A stretch of DNA of 37,290 bases from assembly GCF_903933125.1 (NCBI RefSeq), contig NZ_CAIZIZ010000045.1, positions 1 through 37,290 of the forward strand, given 5' to 3'. This DNA is from an uncultured Lamprocystis sp. (GTDB lineage Bacteria > Pseudomonadota > Gammaproteobacteria > Chromatiales > Chromatiaceae). The number at the start of each line of letters is the position of its first letter. Positions within the stretch are counted from its first letter, which is position 1. Of the stretch, positions 7,428 through 14,260 are shown piece after piece. A program made the position numbers and the translations under genes. The notes beneath the pieces are model-generated. The model did not search any database. It saw nothing but the letters and a program-made list of their open reading frames with translations, and was not told where the DNA came from.

Positions 7428-7482
7428 TCGCTACGCGACTTTCACGGCAAAATCCCCGGCGACCGACGACCGACGGATCGTC

Positions 7483-8061
7483 TCAATCCTCGAAGCGTCC
7501 GACACCCGGTATGTTCACCTGATCCTCGCTAAAATCGCCGGTATCCGCCCCGCGGTGGCAGGCCTGACAATTGCCGAAGCTGCCGACCTTGGGGTTGTTC
7601 TTGACGTAGCGCACCGGAACTTCGTCGTGCTTGCGCTGAAAATACGCCGTTTGGGTGATCCGCGGCGGCCCTTCGCCCTGAATCGGACGCGCCGCGAAGG
7701 CGCGTGAGCGGACCCGGTCGTTGCGGTCCGCGGCGTTACCCTCGAGGTAGGTGAGCAGTTCGGCAGTGACCGCCGGGTCCAGCGTGGCGTCGTCGCCGAA
7801 GTGATTGTCCAGCGTGCCCATGACCTGCGCCCAGGACGCGGCGGGCAGCAGCCCCGGCTGGTAGGCGAAGTGGCAGCCGCCGCATTCGGCGCGATAGTGC
7901 GCGTTGGTCACCCGCGCCAGGTCGCCGCGGGCCATCAGACCCTTGCCTTCACGATGGCCCTTGCGGTCGCCGTCGTCATCGTCGTGCTCGCTCCAGGCGA
8001 GACCGCTCGCCCCGAGGGCGATCAGGGCCGCGCCCGCGGCGGCAATGAATGCCTTACTCAT
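7483..8061 (-). CDS. Diheme cytochrome c (DHC family), electron partner of SHP
   Basis: The ATG at 8061 has a GGAG motif 11 bases upstream and yields 192 residues starting with a signal peptide (MSKAFIAAAGAALIALGASG), then a His/Asp-rich linker (HDDDDGDRKGHREGK). Two heme-binding motifs follow, CGGCH at residues 60-64 and CQACH near 165-169. This matches the DHC family, soluble periplasmic diheme cytochromes known in Rhodobacter sphaeroides to pass electrons to SHP. It is the last of three genes in the order cytochrome b561-like, SHP, DHC, separated from SHP by about 25 bases. The three would form a route from the quinone pool through the membrane cytochrome b and DHC to SHP. The predicted mature protein is about 170 residues, a usual length. 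The family call is strong; electron flow is inferred from studied relatives. Confidence 0.9.
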   Translation of the reverse strand: MSKAFIAAAGAALIALGASGLAWSEHDDDDGDRKGHREGKGLMARGDLARVTNAHYRAECGGCHFAYQPGLLPAASWAQVMGTLDNHFGDDATLDPAVTAELLTYLEGNAADRNDRVRSRAFAARPIQGEGPPRITQTAYFQRKHDEVPVRYVKNNPKVGSFGNCQACHRGADTGDFSEDQVNIPGVGRFED

Positions 8062-8086
8062 CAGTTCGATCTCCGGTTGTTGCATC

Positions 8087-8497
8087 TCAAAGCGACTGGA
8101 TGTACCGCACGAAGTCGCCTTTCTCCTGCGGCGTGCAATCGCGCCCCAGGGTCCAGCGGCAGTTGCGGCCGAACCACTTCTCCACCTTGGCGGGGTCCGT
8201 CAGCCGCTCGGAATTGGCGGAAACGGCCAGGGGCTCGATGGGTTTGCCGGTCGTCGCATGCTTGCCGGACTTGGTCAGGTCCGTTCCGTGGCAGGTGACA
8301 CAACTGCGCTGTTCGCCGGACCCTTCCGGCTGGTGTTTCGCGGTCCAGGCACGCGCGCCGGCGGCAGCGCTGAAGGGGCCGGCGCCTTGCCCCTGATAGG
8401 TTGCAAGCAGATCGTCGCCGGTGGCGGCGGACACCAGAGGGGTGCCCAGACCGAGGCCGACGGCCAGTGCGAATACAGTCATTGTTGTCGAATTCAT
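8087..8497 (-). CDS. shp: SHP (sphaeroides heme protein) family, DUF1924 cytochrome c
   Basis: The ATG at 8497 is preceded by AGGAG and overlaps the stop of the cytochrome b gene (ATGA). The 136-residue product has a signal peptide probably cut after residue 24 (LVSA), one heme motif CVTCH at 66-70, and a C-terminal part with WFGRNCRW...GRDC. SHP from Rhodobacter sphaeroides is an oxygen-binding monoheme cytochrome whose sixth heme ligand is Asn88 of the 112-residue mature form. Here the mature length would also be 112 and N112 would become N88, next to C113, which could pair with C121. That agreement is strong evidence for the SHP family. SHP is reported to bind O2 and NO-type ligands, but its physiological substrate is unsettled. 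It is periplasmic and would be reduced by the adjacent diheme cytochrome. Confidence 0.9.
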   Translation of the reverse strand: MNSTTMTVFALAVGLGLGTPLVSAATGDDLLATYQGQGAGPFSAAAGARAWTAKHQPEGSGEQRSCVTCHGTDLTKSGKHATTGKPIEPLAVSANSERLTDPAKVEKWFGRNCRWTLGRDCTPQEKGDFVRYIQSL

Positions 8498-9123
8498 TGA
8501 GATACTCCTCTCTTGTAACCATCGATCATGCCGCGGATCAGGTTTTCGCGGTGTTGCAGGCTGGCCAGGACGACCCCCAGCAGGTGGAGGGGGATGAGAC
8601 ACAGGGTCGCGTTAGCGACGAACTCATGGACTTCCGCCAGATCATGCGCCGTCGCCGCCGAGACCCCCTGCAGATACGGGGCCAGGGGTCCGGCGAACTC
8701 TCCGGCACCCAGCACGGCCATGCCGGTCAAGGCGGTCGCAGTGACCCCCGCCAACAGCGCGATCACCATCGCCGCACCGGCCGGGTTATGACCCAGATAG
8801 CGGGCGGCCCGACCGCGCAGGACATCCCCCAGATAGGCCAGGGTGACCCGCGGACCGCGCACGAAATCCCACCAACGGGCGTGGCGGGGACCGATCAGGC
8901 CCCACAGCAACCGCGCACCGATCAGGGTCAGCGCGATGTAGCCGGCCCAGGTGTGGAGCCCCAGCAGTTCATCCTCGGTCAGAAACGCAATCAGCACGGC
9001 GGCGCCGAGCGCCCAGTGGAAGAAGCGCACAAAAGGGTCCCAGATACGCACGCGATCCGCCGACAGCGTCGCGGTAGCGCGCGGCCCCTGCTGGCCGGCG
9101 GCATGTTCGTTGGTGTTATTCAT
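8494..9123 (-). CDS. Cytochrome b561-like membrane electron-transfer protein
   Basis: This 209-residue integral membrane protein has four predicted helices and the histidine pattern of bacterial cytochrome b561/hydrogenase b-type proteins. It contains RIWDPFVRFFHWALG (H36), LLGLHTWAGYIALTLIGARL (H57) and, in the last helix pair, LAEVHEFVANATLCLIPLH. Those histidines would bind two b hemes and the protein would oxidise quinol and reduce the periplasmic diheme cytochrome. It is the first gene of the cytochrome operon, overlaps shp by 4 bases and is divergent from the PepSY gene across 146 bp. A second gene of this type survives only as a 5' fragment at 12879-12992. The N-terminal 20 residues are cytoplasmic and hydrophilic. 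The family is certain; the electron route is inferred from the gene cluster. Confidence 0.9.
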   Translation of the reverse strand: MNNTNEHAAGQQGPRATATLSADRVRIWDPFVRFFHWALGAAVLIAFLTEDELLGLHTWAGYIALTLIGARLLWGLIGPRHARWWDFVRGPRVTLAYLGDVLRGRAARYLGHNPAGAAMVIALLAGVTATALTGMAVLGAGEFAGPLAPYLQGVSAATAHDLAEVHEFVANATLCLIPLHLLGVVLASLQHRENLIRGMIDGYKRGVSQ

Positions 9124-9226
9124 CGTGGTCGATCGCTCCCGGCAGGTTTGGCCGCTGGTTCGACACGCGATTCGATCCAGCGGTTACACTGTGCCGCAAC
9201 GACCATGAACGCCGACTGAGCAGAAC

Positions 9227-9244
9227 TGTCAGCGGATTGACAGG
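9227..9244. promoter_or_regulatory. Direct-repeat operator, site 1 (between cytochrome and regulator operons)
   Basis: TGTCAGCGGATTGACAGG carries two GTCAG/GACAG half-sites 11 bp apart, the spacing expected for a dimer of an OmpR/PhoB-type regulator bound to one face of the helix. It lies between the divergent cytochrome b and PepSY genes. TACAAT follows at 9256-9261, but that would leave the PepSY ATG at 9270 almost leaderless, so the -10 assignment is weak. Matching sites occur at 13128 and 15850. Confidence 0.55.
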
Positions 9245-9269
9245 ATGGATTGGCCTACAATCCAAGGTC

Positions 9270-9605
9270 ATGCCGACCCATCACTTCCGCCTGATCATTG
9301 GTTTGCCGCTGCTGCTGGCAACTGGGTGGTCCACCGTGCATGGGGCCCCCCATGAATGGGAAGACGATGATCACAGTCATGATCGCGCCCGACGGGCCAC
9401 GGAGCGCGGTGAGATCCTCAACCTGTCCGAGGTCTACCGGCGGGTCGCCGCCAAGGTTCCAGGCCGTGTACTTGAGGCGGAACTGGAGCGGGAGTACGGG
9501 CGCTGGGTCTACGAGCTGACGATCCTGGACCCGCGGGGTCGGCTCCAGGAGATCGAACTGGATGCGCGTACCGGCGTGATCCTGGACCATGAGGAGGAAA
9601 AATAA
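9270..9605 (+). CDS. Periplasmic PepSY-domain protein of a two-component operon
   Basis: With the ATG at 9270, the 111-residue product has a signal peptide (MPTHHFRLIIGLPLLLATGW...VHG), a short acidic/His cluster (HEWEDDDHSHD), and a single PepSY domain (VYRRVAAKVPGRVLEAELE, then WVYELTILDPRGRLQEIELD and GVILDHEEE). Small PepSY proteins encoded before an OmpR-type regulator and its kinase are common in Proteobacteria and are presumed periplasmic modulators of the sensor. The stop overlaps the start of the regulator gene (TAATG). The frame extends to a TTG at 9237, inside the operator, so the later ATG with AAGG upstream is preferred. The His/Asp stretch could bind metal, an inference only. 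Confidence 0.82.
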   Translation: MPTHHFRLIIGLPLLLATGWSTVHGAPHEWEDDDHSHDRARRATERGEILNLSEVYRRVAAKVPGRVLEAELEREYGRWVYELTILDPRGRLQEIELDARTGVILDHEEEK

Positions 9606-10288
9606 TGCGTATCCTGGTGGTGGAGGATGACCCTCGTACCGTTGATATCCTGATCCGCGCGCTGACCGCCGCCGGTTATCTGGCGGACCACACGGGTGAT
9701 GGTGAAGACGCCTGGTTTCGCGGCGATACCGAACCCTACGCGGCGGTGATCCTCGACCTGGGGCTGCGGGGCATGGATGGGCTCGCGGTGCTTAAGCGCT
9801 GGCGCGCCGCCGGCCGCGACCTGCCGGTGCTGATCCTCACCGCCCGCGGGGATTGGAGCGAGCGCGTGGAGGGGATCGATGCCGGCGCCGATGACTACCT
9901 GCCCAAGCCCTTCCGGGTGGAAGAACTGCTGGCGCGCCTGCGCGCCATCCTGCGGCGTGCCGCCGGACAGACCTCGCCGATCCTGCGGGCCGGCGGACTG
10001 GCTTTGGACACCCGACAGATGGGGGTGAGCCTGGACGGCATCCCGATCCATCTCTCGCCCCAGGAATACCGTCTGCTGTGTGTCCTGCTGCATCACAAGG
10101 GCTCGGTGGTCTCGCAAGGCGAACTGGCCGATCAGATCTACGCCGACGGCATCGAGCGCGACACCAACGGCGTGGAGGTCCTGGTCGGCCGGCTGCGCCG
10201 CAAACTCGGCGCCGATCTGATCCAGACCCGCCGCGGCTTCGGGTACCTGATGGACGATCCCGACCACGCATCCACTCACGATCAATGA
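9605..10288 (+). CDS. OmpR/PmrA-family response regulator
   Basis: This 227-residue regulator has a receiver domain (residues 1-115) with the acidic pocket E7/D8/D9, phosphorylation site D51 in AVILDLGLRGMDG, T79 and K101 in DDYLPKPF. A winged-helix DNA-binding domain (130-225) follows, with LSPQEYRLLCVLLHHKGSVV and VEVLVGRLRRKLGADLIQT. It would be phosphorylated by the kinase encoded 55 bases downstream and bind tandem direct repeats. The 11-bp-period TGTCAG repeats at 9227, 13128 and 15850 are the natural candidates for its targets. It is translationally coupled to the PepSY gene. Every key residue of a working regulator is present. The signal is unknown; in related SHP clusters a two-component system is often adjacent, so redox or an oxygen/nitrogen oxide cue is plausible. 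Confidence 0.93.
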   Translation: MRILVVEDDPRTVDILIRALTAAGYLADHTGDGEDAWFRGDTEPYAAVILDLGLRGMDGLAVLKRWRAAGRDLPVLILTARGDWSERVEGIDAGADDYLPKPFRVEELLARLRAILRRAAGQTSPILRAGGLALDTRQMGVSLDGIPIHLSPQEYRLLCVLLHHKGSVVSQGELADQIYADGIERDTNGVEVLVGRLRRKLGADLIQTRRGFGYLMDDPDHASTHDQ

Positions 10289-10343
10289 CGCGTCAAGAAC
10301 GAGAAACGCAAAACCAACAACGACGGGTAGAGACAGCCACACA

Positions 10344-11735
10344 ATGACCCGCCGCTCACTGCGTTTTCGACTGCTCCTGGCGGCCGCCCTGTCGATCACT
10401 TTAGCCCTGGTCGCCGCCGGGGTCGGGCTCACGGCGCTGTTCGAACACCATGTGACGCGGCGGCTGGAGGCGCAGCTCGACGAGACCCTGGGCCAGATTC
10501 TGGGACACCTGGGCACCACCCCGGGTGGACGTCTGCGGTTCGATCCGATCCTGGCCGATCCGCGTTTCCAGACCCCCTTGAGTGGACTCTACTGGCAGAT
10601 TCAGGACGAGGATCGGCCGACTTTGCTGCGCTCACGTTCGCTGTGGGACGTGGTGCTGGACCTCCCTGCGGACGTCCTGCCGGACGGGGCGCTGCACCGT
10701 CATCAACTGCCCGGGCCCGCCGGCCAGTCGCTGCTGGTCTTGGAGCGTGGGGTGCTGTTCCAGGTCGGGCCGGACGAGCGGCGGGTGCGGGTGGCCGTCG
10801 CCCTGGACCGGCGGGAGTTGGCCCAAGCGGGTCGCGACTTCGCCGCCGACATCGTCCCCTATCTGGTGTTGCTGGGCGCGGTGCTGTGCCTGGCCGCCTG
10901 GGGCCAGGTCCGCATTGGCCTGGCCCCGCTGGACGCCGTGCGGCGGGGCGTGCGCGCGATCCGCTCGGGAGAGGCGCAGCGCCTGCCGGCCGATTACCCC
11001 GACGAGGTTCAGCCGCTGGCCGAAGAGGTCAACTCGCTGCTCGATGCGCAGGCACAGGCGATCGAGCGCGCGCGGGCCTGGACCGCTGACCTGGCCCACG
11101 GCCTGAAGACCCCGCTGGTGGTGCTGGCGGCCGATGCCGAGCGTCTGCGCGACCTGGGTCAAACCGAGTTGGCGGACGATCTGGACGGACTGGCCCAAAC
11201 CATGCGCCGACGGGTAGATCGGGAGTTGATTCGCGCCCGTGTGCGGGCACGGGCCGGCGCCCGCGCCGACGCCCGCGAAGGCGTCGGCCCCGCGCGCCGG
11301 GCGAGTGAGCCGCGGGCGGATCTGCCTGACACTTTGAGCCGCGTGGTCCGCGCCCTGGAGCGCACCCCCAACGGGTCACGCCTGCATTGGGAACTGGACT
11401 GTCCCGACCGGATATCGGTGGCGATCCTCCCCGAGGACTTGGCCGAACTCCTGGGCAACTGTCTGGAAAACGCGTCCAACTGGGCGAGCACGCGGGTGCG
11501 GGTGCGGACCGAGACCGGTGACCGCATCAGGGTGCAGATCGAGGACGACGGTCCCGGTGTCCCGGACGACGACCTGAAGGACTTGGGCCAACGCGGCTTG
11601 AGATTGGACGAGCGCATTCAGGGCTCCGGTCTGGGCCTGGCCATCGCGCAGGACATCTGCGACGCCTACGGCGGCGACCTGGCCTTCGGCCGCGCCGACT
11701 TGGGCGGATTCGCGGTGACCCTGCGCCTGCCCTAA
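10344..11735 (+). CDS. Membrane sensor histidine kinase, partner of the regulator
   Basis: This 463-residue kinase has one helix at residues 10-32, a periplasmic domain of about 135 residues, a second helix near 168-190, a HAMP-like linker (PLDAVRRGVRAIRSGEAQRL), and a phospho-acceptor motif ADLAHGLKTPL with H252. ATP-binding boxes follow: N box LAELLGNCLENASNWA, G1 IEDDGPGVPDD and G2 GSGLGLAIAQDICDAYGG. The HGLKTPL form is of the PhoQ/QseC type. A basic Arg/Ala-rich insert (about residues 293-325, RARVRARAGARADAREG) separates the dimerisation helix pair from the ATPase domain and is unusual. It sits in one operon with the PepSY protein and regulator. The periplasmic domain resembles no ligand-binding fold I can name. 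All catalytic boxes are intact, so it should be active. Confidence 0.92.
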   Translation: MTRRSLRFRLLLAAALSITLALVAAGVGLTALFEHHVTRRLEAQLDETLGQILGHLGTTPGGRLRFDPILADPRFQTPLSGLYWQIQDEDRPTLLRSRSLWDVVLDLPADVLPDGALHRHQLPGPAGQSLLVLERGVLFQVGPDERRVRVAVALDRRELAQAGRDFAADIVPYLVLLGAVLCLAAWGQVRIGLAPLDAVRRGVRAIRSGEAQRLPADYPDEVQPLAEEVNSLLDAQAQAIERARAWTADLAHGLKTPLVVLAADAERLRDLGQTELADDLDGLAQTMRRRVDRELIRARVRARAGARADAREGVGPARRASEPRADLPDTLSRVVRALERTPNGSRLHWELDCPDRISVAILPEDLAELLGNCLENASNWASTRVRVRTETGDRIRVQIEDDGPGVPDDDLKDLGQRGLRLDERIQGSGLGLAIAQDICDAYGGDLAFGRADLGGFAVTLRLP

Positions 11736-11770
11736 CCGTCGGGCGTGATATAGCCTGCGGCCGTGAGAAC

Positions 11771-11840
11771 CGGATGTAGGGGCGGGTTTCAAACCCGCCC
11801 CTACACCAAGGGTCTGTCTGGATATCAGGTACAAGAAGGC
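11771..11840. repeat. Interspersed hairpin repeat, copy 1
   Basis: A 14-base perfect inverted repeat (11776-11789 and 11791-11804, arm GTAGGGGCGGGTTT) is followed by CACCAAGGGTCTGTCTGG and ATATCAGGTAC. The same hairpin plus tail recurs at 15957-16024, so the unit is about 70 bp rather than a bare terminator. It lies 40 bases after the kinase stop codon and may end that transcript. Confidence 0.75.
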
Positions 11841-12076
11841 GACCGGCCGGGCGGCCTGAGACCCAAAGCACGGCACTTGACACGGAACGGCGTGCTTGGC
11901 ACGGCCATCGAGACCGCCGCACCGCCGAGAAAACACAACGGTCGGCCGTCCACCCGCGCGGCCTTAGAGTAAACTGCGTGTCATCTCGCGAGGCCGGACC
12001 AATCCGACGCCCCCGCGCTGTCGATATCACCGATAAGTAACATCCTGTCCCCTAAACCTGGTCGAAGAGGTGTCAA

Positions 12077-12241
12077 ATGGCCACTCCCAATTATGCGTTC
12101 GAGAAGCGTCAACGAGACCTTGCCAAGAAGCAGAAGAAGGAAGAGAAGCGCAAGCGGAAAACCACACCCAGCGACGACCAACCGCAAGCGATTGAGGAAA
12201 CGGTCGAGCCGCAATCGGACGACGACACGACGAGCACCTGA
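12077..12241 (+). CDS. Small conserved basic protein (54 residues)
   Basis: A GAGGTG motif lies seven bases before the ATG, and the 54-residue product begins MATPNYAFEKRQRDLAKKQ, then a Lys/Glu/Arg-rich helix and an acidic tail ending DDDTTST. This N-terminal pattern (NYAFEKRQR followed by many lysines) is familiar to me from small hypothetical proteins in many gammaproteobacteria. It would be a highly charged, probably helical and partly disordered cytoplasmic protein. The function is unknown; nucleic-acid or ribosome binding is possible from its charge but unproven. It sits alone, convergent with the zinc-ribbon gene. It is short enough to be missed by gene finders. Confidence 0.75.
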   Translation: MATPNYAFEKRQRDLAKKQKKEEKRKRKTTPSDDQPQAIEETVEPQSDDDTTST

Positions 12242-12366
12242 TCCGGTGACAGCGCCCCTGGCCTAGCGCCACTGCAAGCGGCCAACCGCCGCCGGGCGCC
12301 GGGCCATCCGGCGCTCAGGCGCGCGTCTTGCGGGGTCCGCCGTCGTGAATCGCCGGACCGGACGCG

Positions 12367-12750
12367 TCAGTCGTCCCCGCCGAAGATTTCAGCGAGCCAG
12401 GAGCCCCGCCGCCGGTTTTGGTGCTGCCCATGCCCCCGGTCGTGATCGCCGACGGAATACCGTTCCCGATCATGATCGTGATCATGGTCCTTCTCACGGT
12501 GACGATCATGGTCGTGGTCGGACCGTGCCGGCCCAAAGCCGGGAAGATTTCCGCCCAGGAAACTGACACCCGTTGCCGGGCCCGGCGCGGGCGCCTGACC
12601 ACCGACCCCATCGGGCTGCCGGCTCATCGCGATCAGTTTTTCCAACTCGCCCCGATCCAGCCACATCCCTTTACATCCGGGGCAGATGTCGATAGAAACG
12701 CCAAGGCGCTCGACTTCTTTCATTCGCTCGTCGCATACGGGACACTGCAT
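12367..12750 (-). CDS. TFIIB-type zinc-ribbon protein with His/Asp-rich tail
   Basis: From the ATG at 12750, the 127-residue protein starts MQCPVCDERMKEVERLGV and has a second pair in ICPGCKGMWLDRGELEKLI. This is the bacterial zf-TFIIB domain with four cysteines binding one zinc and the conserved GxWLDxGEL ending. The domain is found in small proteins of unknown role. Residues 75-115 form an unusual tail of HDHD, DRHREKDHDHDHDRER and DHDRGHGQH, a likely metal-binding or phase-separating stretch. A Gly/Asp C-terminus (EIFGGDD) ends the protein. The frame runs upstream to 12816, but the short start has GAGAG before it and places the first cysteine at residue 3 as in relatives. Metal storage or sensing is a guess from composition. 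Confidence 0.82.
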   Translation of the reverse strand: MQCPVCDERMKEVERLGVSIDICPGCKGMWLDRGELEKLIAMSRQPDGVGGQAPAPGPATGVSFLGGNLPGFGPARSDHDHDRHREKDHDHDHDRERYSVGDHDRGHGQHQNRRRGSWLAEIFGGDD

Positions 12751-12878
12751 TGCATTCTCTCTCAATTTGATTGGCATTCGGTCTAAGGACTCGGATCGGG
12801 GCTGACATTGGCGCAATAGTCACTGCGCGCTGCATCCGATCCGTGGATGCCACATGTCGATGCCCGACTTACTTGCGC

Positions 12879-12992
12879 TTAACGCACGAAGGGATCCCAG
12901 ACGCGCACGCGCTCAGTTGCGTCGGGAGCGGGCGCCAAATGGCGCGGTGTCAGGTCACCAAGCGCTGCAGTGGTATCGGCGGGGTTGGTCAT
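12879..12992 (-). pseudogene. Broken 5' end of a second cytochrome b561-like gene
   Basis: Reading down from the ATG at 12992, preceded by AGGAG, 37 residues end in TERVRVWDPFVR and then hit a stop. The same RVRIWDPFVR is at the start of the intact cytochrome b gene at 9123, where FFHW and the membrane helices follow. Here everything after that point is lost and unrelated sequence follows. The preceding residues differ (MTNPADTTAALGDL versus MNNTNEHAAGQQG), so this is a diverged paralogue, not a recent duplicate. Its upstream DNA holds the same direct-repeat operator (13128-13145) as the intact operon. It is therefore the relic of a second cytochrome operon whose control region now fronts the efflux/peroxidase genes. 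Confidence 0.8.
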
Positions 12993-13127
12993 TGACGATC
13001 TCCTGGGAAGGTGTGCGGTCGCGTCGGGACTCTGTCGAAGGCCCAAGCCAACCGGGATCCGGTCCTTACGCGGCCGGGCTCGGAACCTAATCTAACGCGA
13101 CACCCATGAAGACCCTCTGTCGGGAGT

Positions 13128-13145
13128 TGTCAGCGAACCGTCAGC
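13128..13145. promoter_or_regulatory. Direct-repeat operator, site 2 (upstream of efflux/peroxidase genes)
   Basis: TGTCAGCGAACCGTCAGC has two perfect GTCAG half-sites 11 bp apart. GATAAT at 13156-13161 is a fair -10 element just downstream, so the site would overlap the -35 region, as expected for an activator of the OmpR class. The efflux gene starts at 13210. This is the best of the three matches. Confidence 0.6.
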
Positions 13146-13209
13146 AATGCGGGCCGATAATGACGCTCAGCAGAGGCCGCGAAGCACAAGTGCACAGGAG
13201 CAACAACCC

Positions 13210-14229
13210 ATGGGTCAGGAAACGGTCGACAGTCCTCCGTCGCCGGCAGTCGCCGCGCTGTCCGCGGACCAGACGGGGCGACTCCTGCGCCTCGCCACCT
13301 ATGCCTCGGTGAGCACGGCCGTGCTACTCATCCTGGCCAAGCTCGTGGCTTGGATCATGACCGGCTCGGTGAGCGTGCTCGCCTCCCTGGTGGACTCCAC
13401 CATGGACGCGGGTGCCTCGCTGGTGAACCTGTTTGCCGTCCACTGGTCGCTCATGCCACCGGACACTGAGCATCGATTCGGCCACGGCAAGGCCCAGGCA
13501 CTCGCCGCGCTGGGGCAAGCGACCTTCATCGCCGGCTCCGCTGGTTTTCTGCTCCTCCAGGCCGGCGAGCGACTGCTGCATCCCCAACCACTGGCGGAAC
13601 TCGGCGTGGGCTTCGCGGTGATCGCGCTCGCCATCGCCGCGACCCTGGCCCTGCTCGCCTTCCAACATCATGTCATTCGCCGCACCAATTCCCCGGCGAT
13701 CCGGGCGGATGCGCTCCACTACGCGACCGATCTCGCCACCAACCTGGCGACCATGGGCGCCCTGGCCCTGGCCTGGGCCGGCTGGCCCGGTTTCGACCCC
13801 CTGTTCGGGCTGGGCATCGGTGCTTATGTATCGTATAGTGCCTGGCAGATCGGCCGGGAGGCGGTCCATCTCCTGATGGACCAGGAACTCCCGGAGGACC
13901 AGCGTCGGCACATCGCCGCGCTGGCGGCGGCCGTGCCTGGGGTGCGCGGCGTTCATGGGCTGCGCACGCGCCAGTCCGGTCAATCCGCAATCATCCAGCT
14001 CCATCTGGAGCTGGATGACGACCTGCCGCTGGCCAGTGCCCACCGCCTCGCATTGGACGCCGAGGCAGCGATTCGCGCCCACTTTGCGGGCGCCGACATC
14101 ACCATCCATCAGGATCCCGCAAGCCTCGGCGTGGAGTCGGACGACATCGCGGAACATGCCGCGAACGCCAGCCGCCACGCTCGAACGGCTGTTCCCCCTG
14201 CGGCTTCGCCGCCCATCTGCTCCCTTTAA
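13210..14229 (+). CDS. Cation diffusion facilitator (FieF/YiiP-type) metal efflux pump
   Basis: AGGAG precedes the ATG at 13210 by 9 bases; the product has 339 residues and six predicted helices. The transport-site tetrad of FieF/YiiP is present: D62 and D66 in LVDSTMDAGASL, and H170 and D174 in ADALHYATDLATN. The family's EHRFGHGKAQALA signature lies at 87-99. The cytoplasmic C-terminal domain (about 225-310) has the usual VRGVHGLRTRQSGQ and LHLELDDDLPL. Members export Zn(II), Fe(II) or Mn(II) from the cytoplasm by proton exchange. The DDHD tetrad is that of Zn/Fe-type pumps. A 25-residue Ala/Pro-rich tail is extra. It is 31 bases upstream of a cytochrome c peroxidase gene and probably co-transcribed, suggesting iron or peroxide stress. 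Substrate is inferred. Confidence 0.92.
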   Translation: MGQETVDSPPSPAVAALSADQTGRLLRLATYASVSTAVLLILAKLVAWIMTGSVSVLASLVDSTMDAGASLVNLFAVHWSLMPPDTEHRFGHGKAQALAALGQATFIAGSAGFLLLQAGERLLHPQPLAELGVGFAVIALAIAATLALLAFQHHVIRRTNSPAIRADALHYATDLATNLATMGALALAWAGWPGFDPLFGLGIGAYVSYSAWQIGREAVHLLMDQELPEDQRRHIAALAAAVPGVRGVHGLRTRQSGQSAIIQLHLELDDDLPLASAHRLALDAEAAIRAHFAGADITIHQDPASLGVESDDIAEHAANASRHARTAVPPAASPPICSL

Positions 14230-14260
14230 CCGACCCAATAGCGTACCAAGGAGATTCAGT

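Noticed and set aside
8087-8602. Longer SHP start at 8602
   Set aside because: The shorter start at 8497 has AGGAG and a normal signal peptide; the extension is inside the cytochrome b gene.
9237-9269. TTG start at 9237 for the PepSY gene
   Set aside because: It lies inside the operator, and the later ATG gives a clean signal peptide.
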